A model generated the notes under the pieces. It had not been told where the DNA came from. It worked only from the letters and a program-made list of their open reading frames with translations, and did not search any database. The translations under genes and the position numbers were made by a program. Shown one piece after another: positions 1 through 8,400 of a DNA stretch of 10,148 nt. Numbering within the stretch: position 1 is the stretch's first letter; each line of letters begins with the position of its first letter. Source of the stretch: SIG454 sp045646365 (lineage in GTDB: Bacteria; Bacillota; Clostridia; Monoglobales; Monoglobaceae); the NCBI GenBank assembly GCA_045646365.1, contig JAZRKP010000047.1, positions 1-10,148 on the forward strand. The letters run 5' to 3'.

Positions 1-282
1 TGCCAAAGTTTCTTCAACAATATCTGCGTGTTTTGCAACACTTGTTGTTATAACAACAATATCCAAATCCTGCTTTAAAAGTTCTTTATAATCCTCCCAG
101 ATTTTAAAGTCAACATCCTGTGGGAAGTTTATTCTTTTATAAAGGTCAATAGCCTCATCCTCACCATTAGGGAACGGTGCTATACCCACAAGCTCTATTT
201 CATCATATTTGACGAAATCGTGGGACAAATTATGTATATGTACATGTTCAAAGCCTATAAAAGCTGTTCTTAACTTTTTCAT
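1..282 (-). CDS. Gfo/Idh/MocA-like oxidoreductase, N-terminal part (cut by window edge)
   Basis: Ninety-four codons are visible, from ATG at 282 down to the left edge with no stop, so the C-terminal part lies outside the window. The fragment looks like the Rossmann half of the Gfo/Idh/MocA oxidoreductase family: a first strand and loop (KLRTAFIGFEHVHIHNL, residues 3-19), a second strand (IELVGIAPFP) and the strand VVITTSVAKHADIVEETL that precedes the nicotinamide-side loop. The dinucleotide-binding loop is unusual: the normal GxGxxG/A is replaced by GFEHVHIH, and the acidic residue expected at the end of strand two is replaced by AP. Cofactor preference, or even catalysis, may therefore differ from the family norm. 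An AAGGAGG site 7 nt upstream fixes the start. The gene lies 12 bp after the preceding oxidoreductase gene, so the two are co-transcribed and probably act on the same sugar pathway. The substrate is unknown. Confidence 0.8.
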   Translation of the reverse strand, partial: MKKLRTAFIGFEHVHIHNLSHDFVKYDEIELVGIAPFPNGEDEAIDLYKRINFPQDVDFKIWEDYKELLKQDLDIVVITTSVAKHADIVEETLA

Positions 283-289
283 TTTCTGT

Positions 290-296
290 CCTCCTT
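290..296 (-). promoter_or_regulatory. Ribosome binding site of the partial oxidoreductase gene
   Basis: On the minus strand this reads AAGGAGG, 7 nt before ATG at 282. It overlaps the last bases of the preceding gene, whose TAA is at 297-295, so the two genes are tightly packed. Confidence 0.85.
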
Positions 297-1389
297 AAAA
301 AGTTGTTTCAAGTTTTACAGTTGCGCCCGTTTCAATAGCTTCAGGAATTTTGCACATAATTTCAAGAACATGTCTTGCGTGTTCAGGTGACAAAACAGGT
401 GTTGAATCATTTTCAATCGCTCTTATAATATCACCAAGACAACAACACTGGCTGATAAGCTTTTTCTGATGAGTTACCCATTCCATCGGCTCAATCCAGC
501 CTCTTATACCCTTTTCAGGACAGTCCATATATACTTCCGGCATCGGGTTTGTCATATATGGGCGAGTAAATGAAATTGTTCCTCTTTCACCAAACACTTC
601 AATCTGCGGTGACTTTGACGCTTTTTCCGAGAAGCCTGTTTCAACCATTGCCATTTTTCCTTCGCCATAATCTAAGGTTATAACATAATGGTCAGGAATT
701 TTATCAGTTTTTATCTTTTTACCGTCAAACGCACCGGAACGAACTTCACGGACAGGAGTTGTCACCTTCGCCATACAAGCAAAAGCTTTTGCAGGACCAA
801 ACAATGATGTTACAATCTGGAGCCCATGAACACCCATATCAACCAGAGCGCCTGCGCCCGGGTCAAAGAACCAGGACGGGTCACAATCACGGTACTGGAA
901 ATATTCCGGACCGCCGTGGGATAAATTACATTTTACATAATATGGGTCACCAATTGTTCCGTCTCTCATCATCTGTTTTGCTATATTTATATCAAAACGC
1001 ATAGGATGAATCGGAACACAAACAAACTTAACCTTTTTCTCTTTCGCAAGTTCAATCTGCTGTGTGAGCATTTCAATATTCGGAGCCGCAGGCTTTTGCG
1101 ATATGAGATGCTTTCCTGCACCCAAAACTTTCATATTTATTTCGTGATGAGCCTGAATTGATGCCGCATCAATAACAATATCAAAATCACATTTCTTAAT
1201 AAGCTCATCAACGCTTTTATAGTGATACGGGATATTATATTTTTCGCAAGCCTCAATAGCTCTTTCTTCAATAATATCGACTGCTGCAACACATATTGCG
1301 TTGGCTTCCTTTGTAATATTTGGCAAATACTGCGCATGGGCGAACATACCACAGCCAACAACCGCTACCTTCCATAATTTTTCTGACAT
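295..1389 (-). CDS. Gfo/Idh/MocA family NAD(P)-dependent oxidoreductase
   Basis: This is a 364-residue cytosolic protein of typical family length. The N-terminal Rossmann fold shows VAVVGCGMFAHAQYLP (8-23, GxGxxxxxxxxP) and an Asp at the end of strand two (D38 in AAVD), which usually favours NAD over NADP. The family EKP motif appears as QKP (98-100), keeping the catalytic-site Lys99. The second half carries GALVDMGVH (180-188); its Asp184 and His188 match the conserved D-x-G-x-H active-site helix. Family members oxidise or reduce hydroxyl/keto groups of sugars, inositols or nucleotide sugars; the exact substrate cannot be read here. The reading frame also opens at GTG 1398, but that codon lies inside the ribosome binding site, so ATG 1389 is preferred. 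The gene follows the GH94 gene by 25 bp and precedes a second Gfo/Idh-like gene, which points to processing of a sugar released by the phosphorylase. Confidence 0.92.
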   Translation of the reverse strand: MSEKLWKVAVVGCGMFAHAQYLPNITKEANAICVAAVDIIEERAIEACEKYNIPYHYKSVDELIKKCDFDIVIDAASIQAHHEINMKVLGAGKHLISQKPAAPNIEMLTQQIELAKEKKVKFVCVPIHPMRFDINIAKQMMRDGTIGDPYYVKCNLSHGGPEYFQYRDCDPSWFFDPGAGALVDMGVHGLQIVTSLFGPAKAFACMAKVTTPVREVRSGAFDGKKIKTDKIPDHYVITLDYGEGKMAMVETGFSEKASKSPQIEVFGERGTISFTRPYMTNPMPEVYMDCPEKGIRGWIEPMEWVTHQKKLISQCCCLGDIIRAIENDSTPVLSPEHARHVLEIMCKIPEAIETGATVKLETTF

Positions 1390-1393
1390 TCTT

Positions 1394-1401
1394 ATCACCT
1401 C
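1394..1401 (-). promoter_or_regulatory. Ribosome binding site that decides the oxidoreductase start
   Basis: On the minus strand this reads GAGGTGAT, followed by AAGA and then ATG at 1389. The upstream in-frame GTG (1398-1396) is part of this Shine-Dalgarno sequence and has no site of its own, so it should not be used as the start. Confidence 0.8.
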
Positions 1402-1414
1402 ATATATTTAATTT

Positions 1415-3709
1415 TTATGCATAAATTTCTACTGTGTGAGTTTTATTATCATTATATTTCGGAATTGAATTTCCCTCAATACTTTCGCCGTCGACTATCA
1501 TAAGCTTTTTATCCGAATTATTATAAATCGTTATATCATAAACACACCCTTTATAAACTCGCTTATAATTCACTTTATCCCAAGATGTCGGCAAACAAGG
1601 AGCAATCACTATTTTATCATACTCAACCTTAAAGCCTACCATATATTCGGTTATGAGTCTATATACCCAGCCTGCAGTTCCTGTTACCCAGGAAATAAGG
1701 GTTTGTCCCTTTCTCGGATGTTCAGGTCCTAAATACATATTGGTCAGAACATACGGCTCTGCCCCTGAATTTTCTGAAGGATTATGCTCACTGTCAGGCA
1801 TAACCTTAAGCAGGGTTTCATAAGCCTTATCAGGTCTTTTTGCAACAATATCACTTATCAGTTTGAATGTGCAACCGTGACAATAAGGAGCGCTGTTTTC
1901 GTGAACACCCGGAACAAATCCTGTTATTCTTCCGACATTTTCGTCATAGGTTCTGTAAACGGGATAAAGAGTAAGTGTTCCGTTATCAGACTCTAAATAT
2001 TTATCAATCGCCTCAAGGCACTTTGCCTTTTTCTCTTCATCAGCCAATCCTGACAAAATCGCCCACGCCTGGCTGTTAAGGTAAATCATACCCTCTTTAT
2101 TTTCACGGCTTCCGACTTTCACCCCGTCATCCGTATAACCCTGGATATACCATTCGCCGTCCCAAGCGTATTCTTCAACAGCCTTTTTAACCTTTTCGGC
2201 TCTCTCACGCATTTCCTGTGCAACAGCTTCGTCCTTAACGATAACTCTTGCAATTTCTTCCATTGCATTTAAGGCATTATAAAGGGCAATTGAAACCCAG
2301 GCACTTTCGCCTTTTCCGTCTTTACCCATTCCGTTGATTGAATCATTCCAGTCGCTTGAATGGATTTTAACAATACCATGGACGCCCACATCTTCACAGG
2401 AATATCTGACAGCTGTCAGCATATGTTCCCAAACGGTATCTTCGCCCTCGTCAAGATATTTAACCTTTTCGTTGAGGAAGTCGTAGTCACCTGTTTCCTT
2501 TAAATATGCATTAACAGTCGGTGCAATCCATGTTGAATTATCCGACGCAATTCTCGGATTTAATGGCTGCCAACCTCTTATACAAAGTCCTGATTTATAG
2601 ATATTCTGCAAGGTTTCGTAAATTTTATCTCTTGCAAATTCGGGTTTAAATGCACAGCATCCCCATGCGTCCTGAAGCTGATCACGGAATCCCTTTCCCT
2701 GACCTCGACCGATTTCAGCGCAGAGCATAATCTGAGCTTTGAGCCAATAGTTCGTAAAATAGTTCAACTTCTCGTCAGGAGTTTCTATTATTGAAATATC
2801 CTGTATCTTCTTATTATTTTCGCGCACCTTGTCAAAACATTCGTCAATAACGCCCTCTGTGGTTAGTCTGTTTTTGATTTCAACAGCAGTTTCCTTTTTG
2901 TCACAAACGCCGAGAATAATATTTATAACTTTTTTCTCTCCTGCAGGAATTACAATCTCATGCTGGAGAGCAAGGAGCATTCCTTCACTTGCCGCTTCGC
3001 TGTTGCTGACTCCTCTGTCGATTGAATCGGGTCGGTCATATGTTCCGAAAGCACCCAAAAATCCAACTCGGCTCGTGTCATAACCCTTCGCTTTAACATC
3101 CGAAGTCATAAATCCGTTATACCATGCGTGAGGCTTTGCATCATCAGGATTCATAACATATGCCATATTTTCATCCGCAAATATTTTCCCGTTTACCCAT
3201 GAGCGATAACCGTTCTTTCTTGTGTAGCCCTCTAAAGAAACATCTGCACAGGAGAAAACAACCACCGTTTTTTCTTTATCCGTTTTATTCTCCAAAGTAA
3301 GCGTCCAGATTTCTGCTGGGTCATTCTCGTTTACAAACAATCTCCACTGTGCCAAAATTCCGTCTTTTTCGCCAGTTATATATGTATAGCCTATCCCGTG
3401 TCTGCACTCATAAAAATCAAGTTCTTCACGAACAGGCGACCAGCCCGGCGACCAGTGTTTTCCCGTTTCATTATCCTTTATATAAAGATATCTGTTTCCG
3501 TCATTTACAAGATAGCATCTGCCTCTGCCCTGCTTATCCATATAAAAGGATGTGTTTTTCTGATATGCACCTTTTCCTGTTCCAAAATGATTTACAGCCG
3601 CCAGATACTTTCCGTTTTGCATATAATTCATCTGAAATCTTCTTGGCGCTTTGGGTTTTGTTATTATGTATTCAGTTCCATTTTCGTTAAAATATCCGTA
3701 GTTGCTCAT
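1415..3709 (-). CDS. GH94 family glycoside phosphorylase (cellobiose/chitobiose phosphorylase-like)
   Basis: This is a 764-residue protein without a signal peptide, hence cytosolic. GH94 enzymes split a beta-linked disaccharide or oligosaccharide with inorganic phosphate, inverting to alpha-sugar-1-phosphate and so saving ATP. The full layout is visible: an N-terminal beta-sandwich (about 1-290, with YGYF at the start and WSPGW...ELDFYECRHGIGYT at 86-109), a helical linker, the (alpha/alpha)6 catalytic domain (about 315-690) and a small C-terminal beta part containing W710 and YKGCVYDITIYN (719-730). Signature motifs are GFRDQLQD (340-347), RGWQPL (378-383), DWNDSIN (453-459, carrying the general acid), GKGESAW (465-471), HPRKGQ (664-669) and SWVTGTAGW (673-681); the last two form the phosphate-binding region. 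Slightly short for GH94 (often about 800 residues), but nothing essential appears missing. The sugar and linkage are uncertain: gluco- or N-acetylglucosamine-type disaccharides are both possible. It overlaps the upstream esterase gene by 4 bp. Confidence 0.93.
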   Translation of the reverse strand: MSNYGYFNENGTEYIITKPKAPRRFQMNYMQNGKYLAAVNHFGTGKGAYQKNTSFYMDKQGRGRCYLVNDGNRYLYIKDNETGKHWSPGWSPVREELDFYECRHGIGYTYITGEKDGILAQWRLFVNENDPAEIWTLTLENKTDKEKTVVVFSCADVSLEGYTRKNGYRSWVNGKIFADENMAYVMNPDDAKPHAWYNGFMTSDVKAKGYDTSRVGFLGAFGTYDRPDSIDRGVSNSEAASEGMLLALQHEIVIPAGEKKVINIILGVCDKKETAVEIKNRLTTEGVIDECFDKVRENNKKIQDISIIETPDEKLNYFTNYWLKAQIMLCAEIGRGQGKGFRDQLQDAWGCCAFKPEFARDKIYETLQNIYKSGLCIRGWQPLNPRIASDNSTWIAPTVNAYLKETGDYDFLNEKVKYLDEGEDTVWEHMLTAVRYSCEDVGVHGIVKIHSSDWNDSINGMGKDGKGESAWVSIALYNALNAMEEIARVIVKDEAVAQEMRERAEKVKKAVEEYAWDGEWYIQGYTDDGVKVGSRENKEGMIYLNSQAWAILSGLADEEKKAKCLEAIDKYLESDNGTLTLYPVYRTYDENVGRITGFVPGVHENSAPYCHGCTFKLISDIVAKRPDKAYETLLKVMPDSEHNPSENSGAEPYVLTNMYLGPEHPRKGQTLISWVTGTAGWVYRLITEYMVGFKVEYDKIVIAPCLPTSWDKVNYKRVYKGCVYDITIYNNSDKKLMIVDGESIEGNSIPKYNDNKTHTVEIYA

Positions 3710-3719
3710 AATGCCTCCT
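3706..3719 (-). promoter_or_regulatory. Stop/start overlap and internal ribosome binding site coupling esterase and phosphorylase
   Basis: The esterase stop and phosphorylase start share ATGA (3709-3706). The phosphorylase Shine-Dalgarno sequence AGGAGG (3719-3714) lies inside the last esterase codons (Q-E-A-L), 4 nt before its ATG. This arrangement is typical of translational coupling and supports a fixed output ratio of the two enzymes. Confidence 0.9.
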
Positions 3720-5388
3720 GTAATCCAAAAATTAACGATAAACTTTCGTCATCACAGAGCGGAATCATTGTTTCGTCCCAGATATAAGCTCTTACATAGG
3801 ATATACTGCTGTCAACATCGATATATTCACTCTCCGTATCAGCTGTTTCTCCAAGCTCCTTAAGAGTCGTCATATTCACATCAACAAGGGTTCCGTCTTC
3901 TTTGTATGACGCAAGATACATTTTATAATTGATGCCGTCAAAACCGTATTTGTTTACGATTTCCGCAACCAAATCAACCTTTGTTTCGTTTTGTGTAAGT
4001 TCAATTTTGGCTGTAATAAGCTGATTTTTTGCAAGTGCCGAAACAACTGTTCCGTTAACTTCTTTTCCGCCCTGATTCATAATCAGTTCATAATCGGAAA
4101 TATTTTCATCTATTGAAAAATCAAACTTATAATTTCCCTCGTCATCTATATCCTTTTCTTCCATATATGCAATATTTTCGTTCCAGTTTAAAACATCGTC
4201 AATGCTCCAGTTTTTCTTTTTAAGAATAAGCGTAACCGGTTTGCTGCCATATTCATAAGGCACTTTACCGCTGACTATAACATCCGTTTTATAGGAAACT
4301 GCTTCAAGCATTTCTTCGTCCTGCCATACATATTCAATACTGTTTATTTTCTCAACAAGCTGCTGAGCCAAAACTTCATGCTCTGCTTTTGTCGGATGCC
4401 CTGCTTCGCCTGTGGCTGTACACGGGTCAAAATAGAATCTGTGGAGTCTGTTATCTGTTGGAGAAAGCTCACCAAACACTGTGTCAACCGCTCCCTGATA
4501 ACATTTGCTTGGTCTTGAACAAAGCAATATAGTCGCCTTTGGATAATATCCTCTTAATTCTTTAATAAAATCTCTGTACGCATTTGTTACTAACTCTGTC
4601 GGGTTTTCGACTTCGCTTTTTGAATCGCCAACCCAGTCATTTATTCCCAGAAATACAACAACTATCTGCGGGATGAACTTACTGTGGTCCCAAAGTTCAT
4701 GTTCGCCTGTACTGTCAGGAACATCGCAGTATTTTGAAACTTCAGGAAGCGTGCTGGTTATGCTTCCGCTGTTGTTAATCGCAATACCTTTTCCCGAACG
4801 GGCAATAATATTCGCTTCCGCACCGAGAGTTCTTGACGCAATACTTGCATAGGAATAATAGTTATCTGTATTTTCCGCAGATTTACTTTCTCCCTCTGAT
4901 AAATTTGCATAGCCAACTGTGAAGGAGTCGCCGTAAAATTCAATTTTCCTTCTTCCTGCCACAGTTGGAGTCGGAACAGTTCCGTTAACCTTTATATTTC
5001 CAAAATATGACAATCCGTTATTACCTTCACTGGAACGGAGGAACTTAATTGTGTGTTCTTCTTCCGTAAGCTCCGTTGCAATGTTATTCCAGCCAGATGA
5101 GAGAGCAATACGATTCGGCTCACCACCGTCAACAATAACATTAAAATATACGCTTGATGTCATATAACTTACATAAACATCCGCCGATGTTCCCGTAAAT
5201 TTAAACTCAAAGCCGGCTCCGGGCCAGTTTATTGCAAGACCGTATGTTTCATTAACTTCATTTCTGCCTATAAATCTCACATATTTTTTGCTTAGGTTAT
5301 ACTCAGCCTCTTCCGCCATAACCACCATACCGGTGCTGACAACAGCCAGCACCAGTATGAGAAGCATTGATAAAATTCTTTTTTTCAT
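3706..5388 (-). CDS. Secreted CE2-type SGNH esterase with C-terminal beta-modules
   Basis: This is a 560-residue exported protein. The signal peptide is about residues 1-25 (MKKR, hydrophobic core, cleavage near VVMA-EE). A beta-sandwich follows (about 28-138), then the SGNH hydrolase (about 147-352), the order found in carbohydrate esterase family 2, whose members remove O-acetyl groups from plant polysaccharides such as xylan or mannan. Catalytic blocks are FYGDSF (Ser155), SGKG (198-201), FLGINDW (Gly248, Asn250, Trp252) and GHPT (His331). The Asp normally two residues before this His is Ala329, suggesting a Ser-His dyad, which is known for some CE2 enzymes. After residue 365 come an Ig-like stretch (about 367-450) and a C-terminal module (about 455-560) ending in YVRAYIWDETMIPL; a related module occurs in both upstream proteins. 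No sortase, dockerin or S-layer anchor is visible, so it is probably released. It lies 22 bp after the EEP gene. Esterase activity is well supported; the acetylated substrate is inferred. Confidence 0.9.
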   Translation of the reverse strand: MKKRILSMLLILVLAVVSTGMVVMAEEAEYNLSKKYVRFIGRNEVNETYGLAINWPGAGFEFKFTGTSADVYVSYMTSSVYFNVIVDGGEPNRIALSSGWNNIATELTEEEHTIKFLRSSEGNNGLSYFGNIKVNGTVPTPTVAGRRKIEFYGDSFTVGYANLSEGESKSAENTDNYYSYASIASRTLGAEANIIARSGKGIAINNSGSITSTLPEVSKYCDVPDSTGEHELWDHSKFIPQIVVVFLGINDWVGDSKSEVENPTELVTNAYRDFIKELRGYYPKATILLCSRPSKCYQGAVDTVFGELSPTDNRLHRFYFDPCTATGEAGHPTKAEHEVLAQQLVEKINSIEYVWQDEEMLEAVSYKTDVIVSGKVPYEYGSKPVTLILKKKNWSIDDVLNWNENIAYMEEKDIDDEGNYKFDFSIDENISDYELIMNQGGKEVNGTVVSALAKNQLITAKIELTQNETKVDLVAEIVNKYGFDGINYKMYLASYKEDGTLVDVNMTTLKELGETADTESEYIDVDSSISYVRAYIWDETMIPLCDDESLSLIFGLQEAL

Positions 5389-5396
5389 TTTTCCCG

Positions 5397-5402
5397 CTCC
5401 CT
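5397..5402 (-). promoter_or_regulatory. Ribosome binding site of the esterase gene
   Basis: On the minus strand this reads AGGGAG, 8 nt before ATG at 5388, in the 22-bp gap after the TAA of the upstream gene. It is a weaker match and slightly longer spacing than for the phosphorylase. Confidence 0.7.
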
Positions 5403-5410
5403 TTTAACGA

Positions 5411-8400
5411 TTATTTAAACGCAATCTCCGCTGTAACAGGTAAGTGGTCACTGTATACAGAATTGAATATTGAATCAAAGTTCATAATTTCAAGTGTCGG
5501 GGAAACTATAATCTGGTCAATACAGTTACTTCCAACAAAGTGTCTGTCTTCTGTATTTCTCAAATCATCGTCTTTTAAAGTTGTTGTTATAAACTTACCG
5601 TTATGACCGTTTCCCAAAACATATCCTGCATCAACGAATTGCTGATGCTCATATAATCCTGAGTTGGAGTCCATACAAAGGATTGCGTATTCATACTTAT
5701 TCATTTCCTCAATGAGAACCTCACGGGACGGATTTCTGAAATCCACTCCACCCAATGAGAAGTGTGAGTTAAATATTGCAACTTCCTTGCCGTCGATTTC
5801 AATTACAACCTTAGTATATCCGCGCTGACTTGCATCTCTTCCATCAAGAGCTGTCGCTAAATCACCCATTCCTGTATCAACAAACGGAAGCTTTGAATAT
5901 ATTGCCTGACCCTGATATACATAATCCTTATTATAAGATGACTTGAAGTTATAGTCATAATATTTTCCGAATACCTGTTCTGTTGCAGTTACAGTTTCTT
6001 TATCGTCAAAATAGTGAGCGTGTTCTTGTGCACAGAAAACATCTGCATCCACCTCGTTTAAGAAATTGAGGTATACTTCAGTTGCCTCGTCGATGGTTGC
6101 TGTCGGAACACCTGCGCCTGTTCCCTGTGAATACTTACCTACATTATGGCACAGGATTTTAAATGTTGGTTTATAATCTTTTTTAGACTCCGCAAGAGGA
6201 CGGAGGCTTCCGTCTGACTCCATAACAAACCACTTAACAACCTTTAAGTTATCGGTATTTGTTGTAAATGACAATGGAGTTTCCTCTGCATTTGCTGTAA
6301 CATTAAATGTTTTCGCACCAACTAACACATCATTTTTGTCGTAAACCGCTCCGAATACTGTTACAGGCTCGCCTTCCCAGTAATTTCTTTTCTTCGCTGT
6401 TGCTGTTGCTGTAACAACTCCATTTTCTTCTGTGTGAGATGCGTCAACAATATAATATCCGTCAGGATATGACTCAACCGTACCAACAGAAATATTGTCA
6501 ATATAAATCGGCTCTATGCCTCTAAATCTTACCTTAACCTGAATTGCGTATGTAAGATTTACTCCCGAAACCGGATTTATCGGAATTTTCACCCATGTAT
6601 CATATGGAATATCTCCCGCATAATACTTTGCTGATTTTGCAAGTACGGCAATCTGACCGTCGCTATTATAGCTTGCGAGCTCAACATAGAGATACTGATT
6701 TGTGGTAGTTGATGGCCAGTATGCCCAGAAATATCCTGAAACCTCGTCGCCCTGTTTACCCATCCAGAATCTGTTTGCATAAAATGCACACATTGTTGAG
6801 TTATCTGTTGAACGAAGCTCTACACAATTTTCTCCGTTCTGTGCAGGAATTTTATCTGTTGTCAGAGCGAAAACACGACCATCGCTTGGTCCGCCGGAAA
6901 CTTTCCATATTGTGTCGTTATATGTAACCTTTGTTACGCCATCTTTATCCGTATACTTTTGTGGATTTGCAACCGCACCCTCAAAATCAAAAGCCTTCGG
7001 TTGCTGACGAATCATATCATACTCAACATATTCTGTCGGAATATTCGGTCTTACTGCAACATTGAATGTTGCGATATTATTCTTTAGTGTTGTTCCAAGT
7101 GCACTCTTCATACCTGCAGTTGCTGTAACTGTGTGAGTTCCTTCTGTAAGCTCGCCGAAAACTACGCTGAATTTTCTTGGGCTTACCTTTGTAACAGTTA
7201 AAGGAGTTACAACCCTGCCAGCCGCATCCTTAAATACAAGAGATACATTTTCTCCTGCTATTGTATCACCAAATTCCACATAAGTTTCACTTGAGTTGCT
7301 CGGTATATCTGTTGCAGATACATCATAACCTGATTTATTATAGCTTACTCTGTAATTATCCAGGAATACCACAGATGGGTTAAGTCTTAAATAAACTGAT
7401 GAAATTGTTGCATGCTTTTCTGCGATTGCATCAGTTAATGTTACTGTATTAAACAAAGCACCGTCACAGTAGTTTGTTACAGTATTTGCATCAAGGTCAA
7501 TAACTGTATCCCAGCGATAAGTTGTGTTGTCCTCATATGTGAATTTTGTCCCGCCTGAATAATGCAAATCAGCCTTCGCCCCTGCAATAACTGTGGAATC
7601 TGCTGTTTCGCCTGTGCCCATTCCGTAAGTTAAAAGATTTCCGTTGTTTGCATCATTGTTGATATAAAGCATCTGCATTCTTTCTGTGTTAATAGTTGAA
7701 TCAAATGCAGCATCAAAGCTTATTGTGATTTTACCCTCAGCCACAGGAGTATTTAAAGCATAACCGATATTACGGCGAACATTTGTTGCCCCTTGCGTAT
7801 CTGTTGCATAAATACCGGTTGAAGCATCACCAAAACCATTTGCCTGTGTCGGGTAAATTTCTGCGCCACCGTCCATAGTCCAGCTTCCGTTTGTTGCATA
7901 ATTTCCGTCTAAATAATTCTGGATTGCTGAATCCTTAAGGTCTTCAAAGTCAATATCGAAATAAGCCATCGCAGGCTTAACTGTAAATTCTGCAAATGTG
8001 TTTGCAGGAGTTGTTCCGAATAAACTTGTATAGTTTTCGTTTACAATTTCAATTTTATATTCACCTGCAACCCAGTTATTTGCTGTCATAACATTGAATG
8101 TGTTTCCGGCAAGCTTGTTTACACCTGTAATTGCAACTTCTTCTCCGTTTGCATTTGTAATTTTAAAATCAGACGCAACAGGAGTTTCCATCGGGTCAGT
8201 AAATTTAACTGTTACGCCATTTTCCTCTGTTATAGCATCGTTTGCAGAAAAACCGAAATTCTTCGGATTTTCAACAAGCTTAAAATTATCAATCGCAGCA
8301 ACATTTGCATTTAAGTTAAACTTAATACTTGTAAGTCCAACGCTTGGCAAAGCTTCATCTGAATATGTATAAGATGTTACATACTCACCATCTAAGAAGA

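Noticed and set aside
42..59. Perfect 18-bp palindrome TTGTTGTTA/TAACAACAA, possible operator.
   Set aside because: It lies inside the coding sequence for IVVITTS, where runs of GTT and ACA codons produce such symmetry by chance, and no promoter is nearby.
1390..1398. GTG 1398 as start of the oxidoreductase.
   Set aside because: The GTG is part of the GAGGTGAT ribosome binding site used by ATG 1389.
3349..3787. Open frames on the plus strand opposite the start of the phosphorylase and end of the esterase.
   Set aside because: They lie wholly antisense to well-supported genes with conserved motifs, and their translations are Ser/Phe/Ile-rich without recognisable domains.
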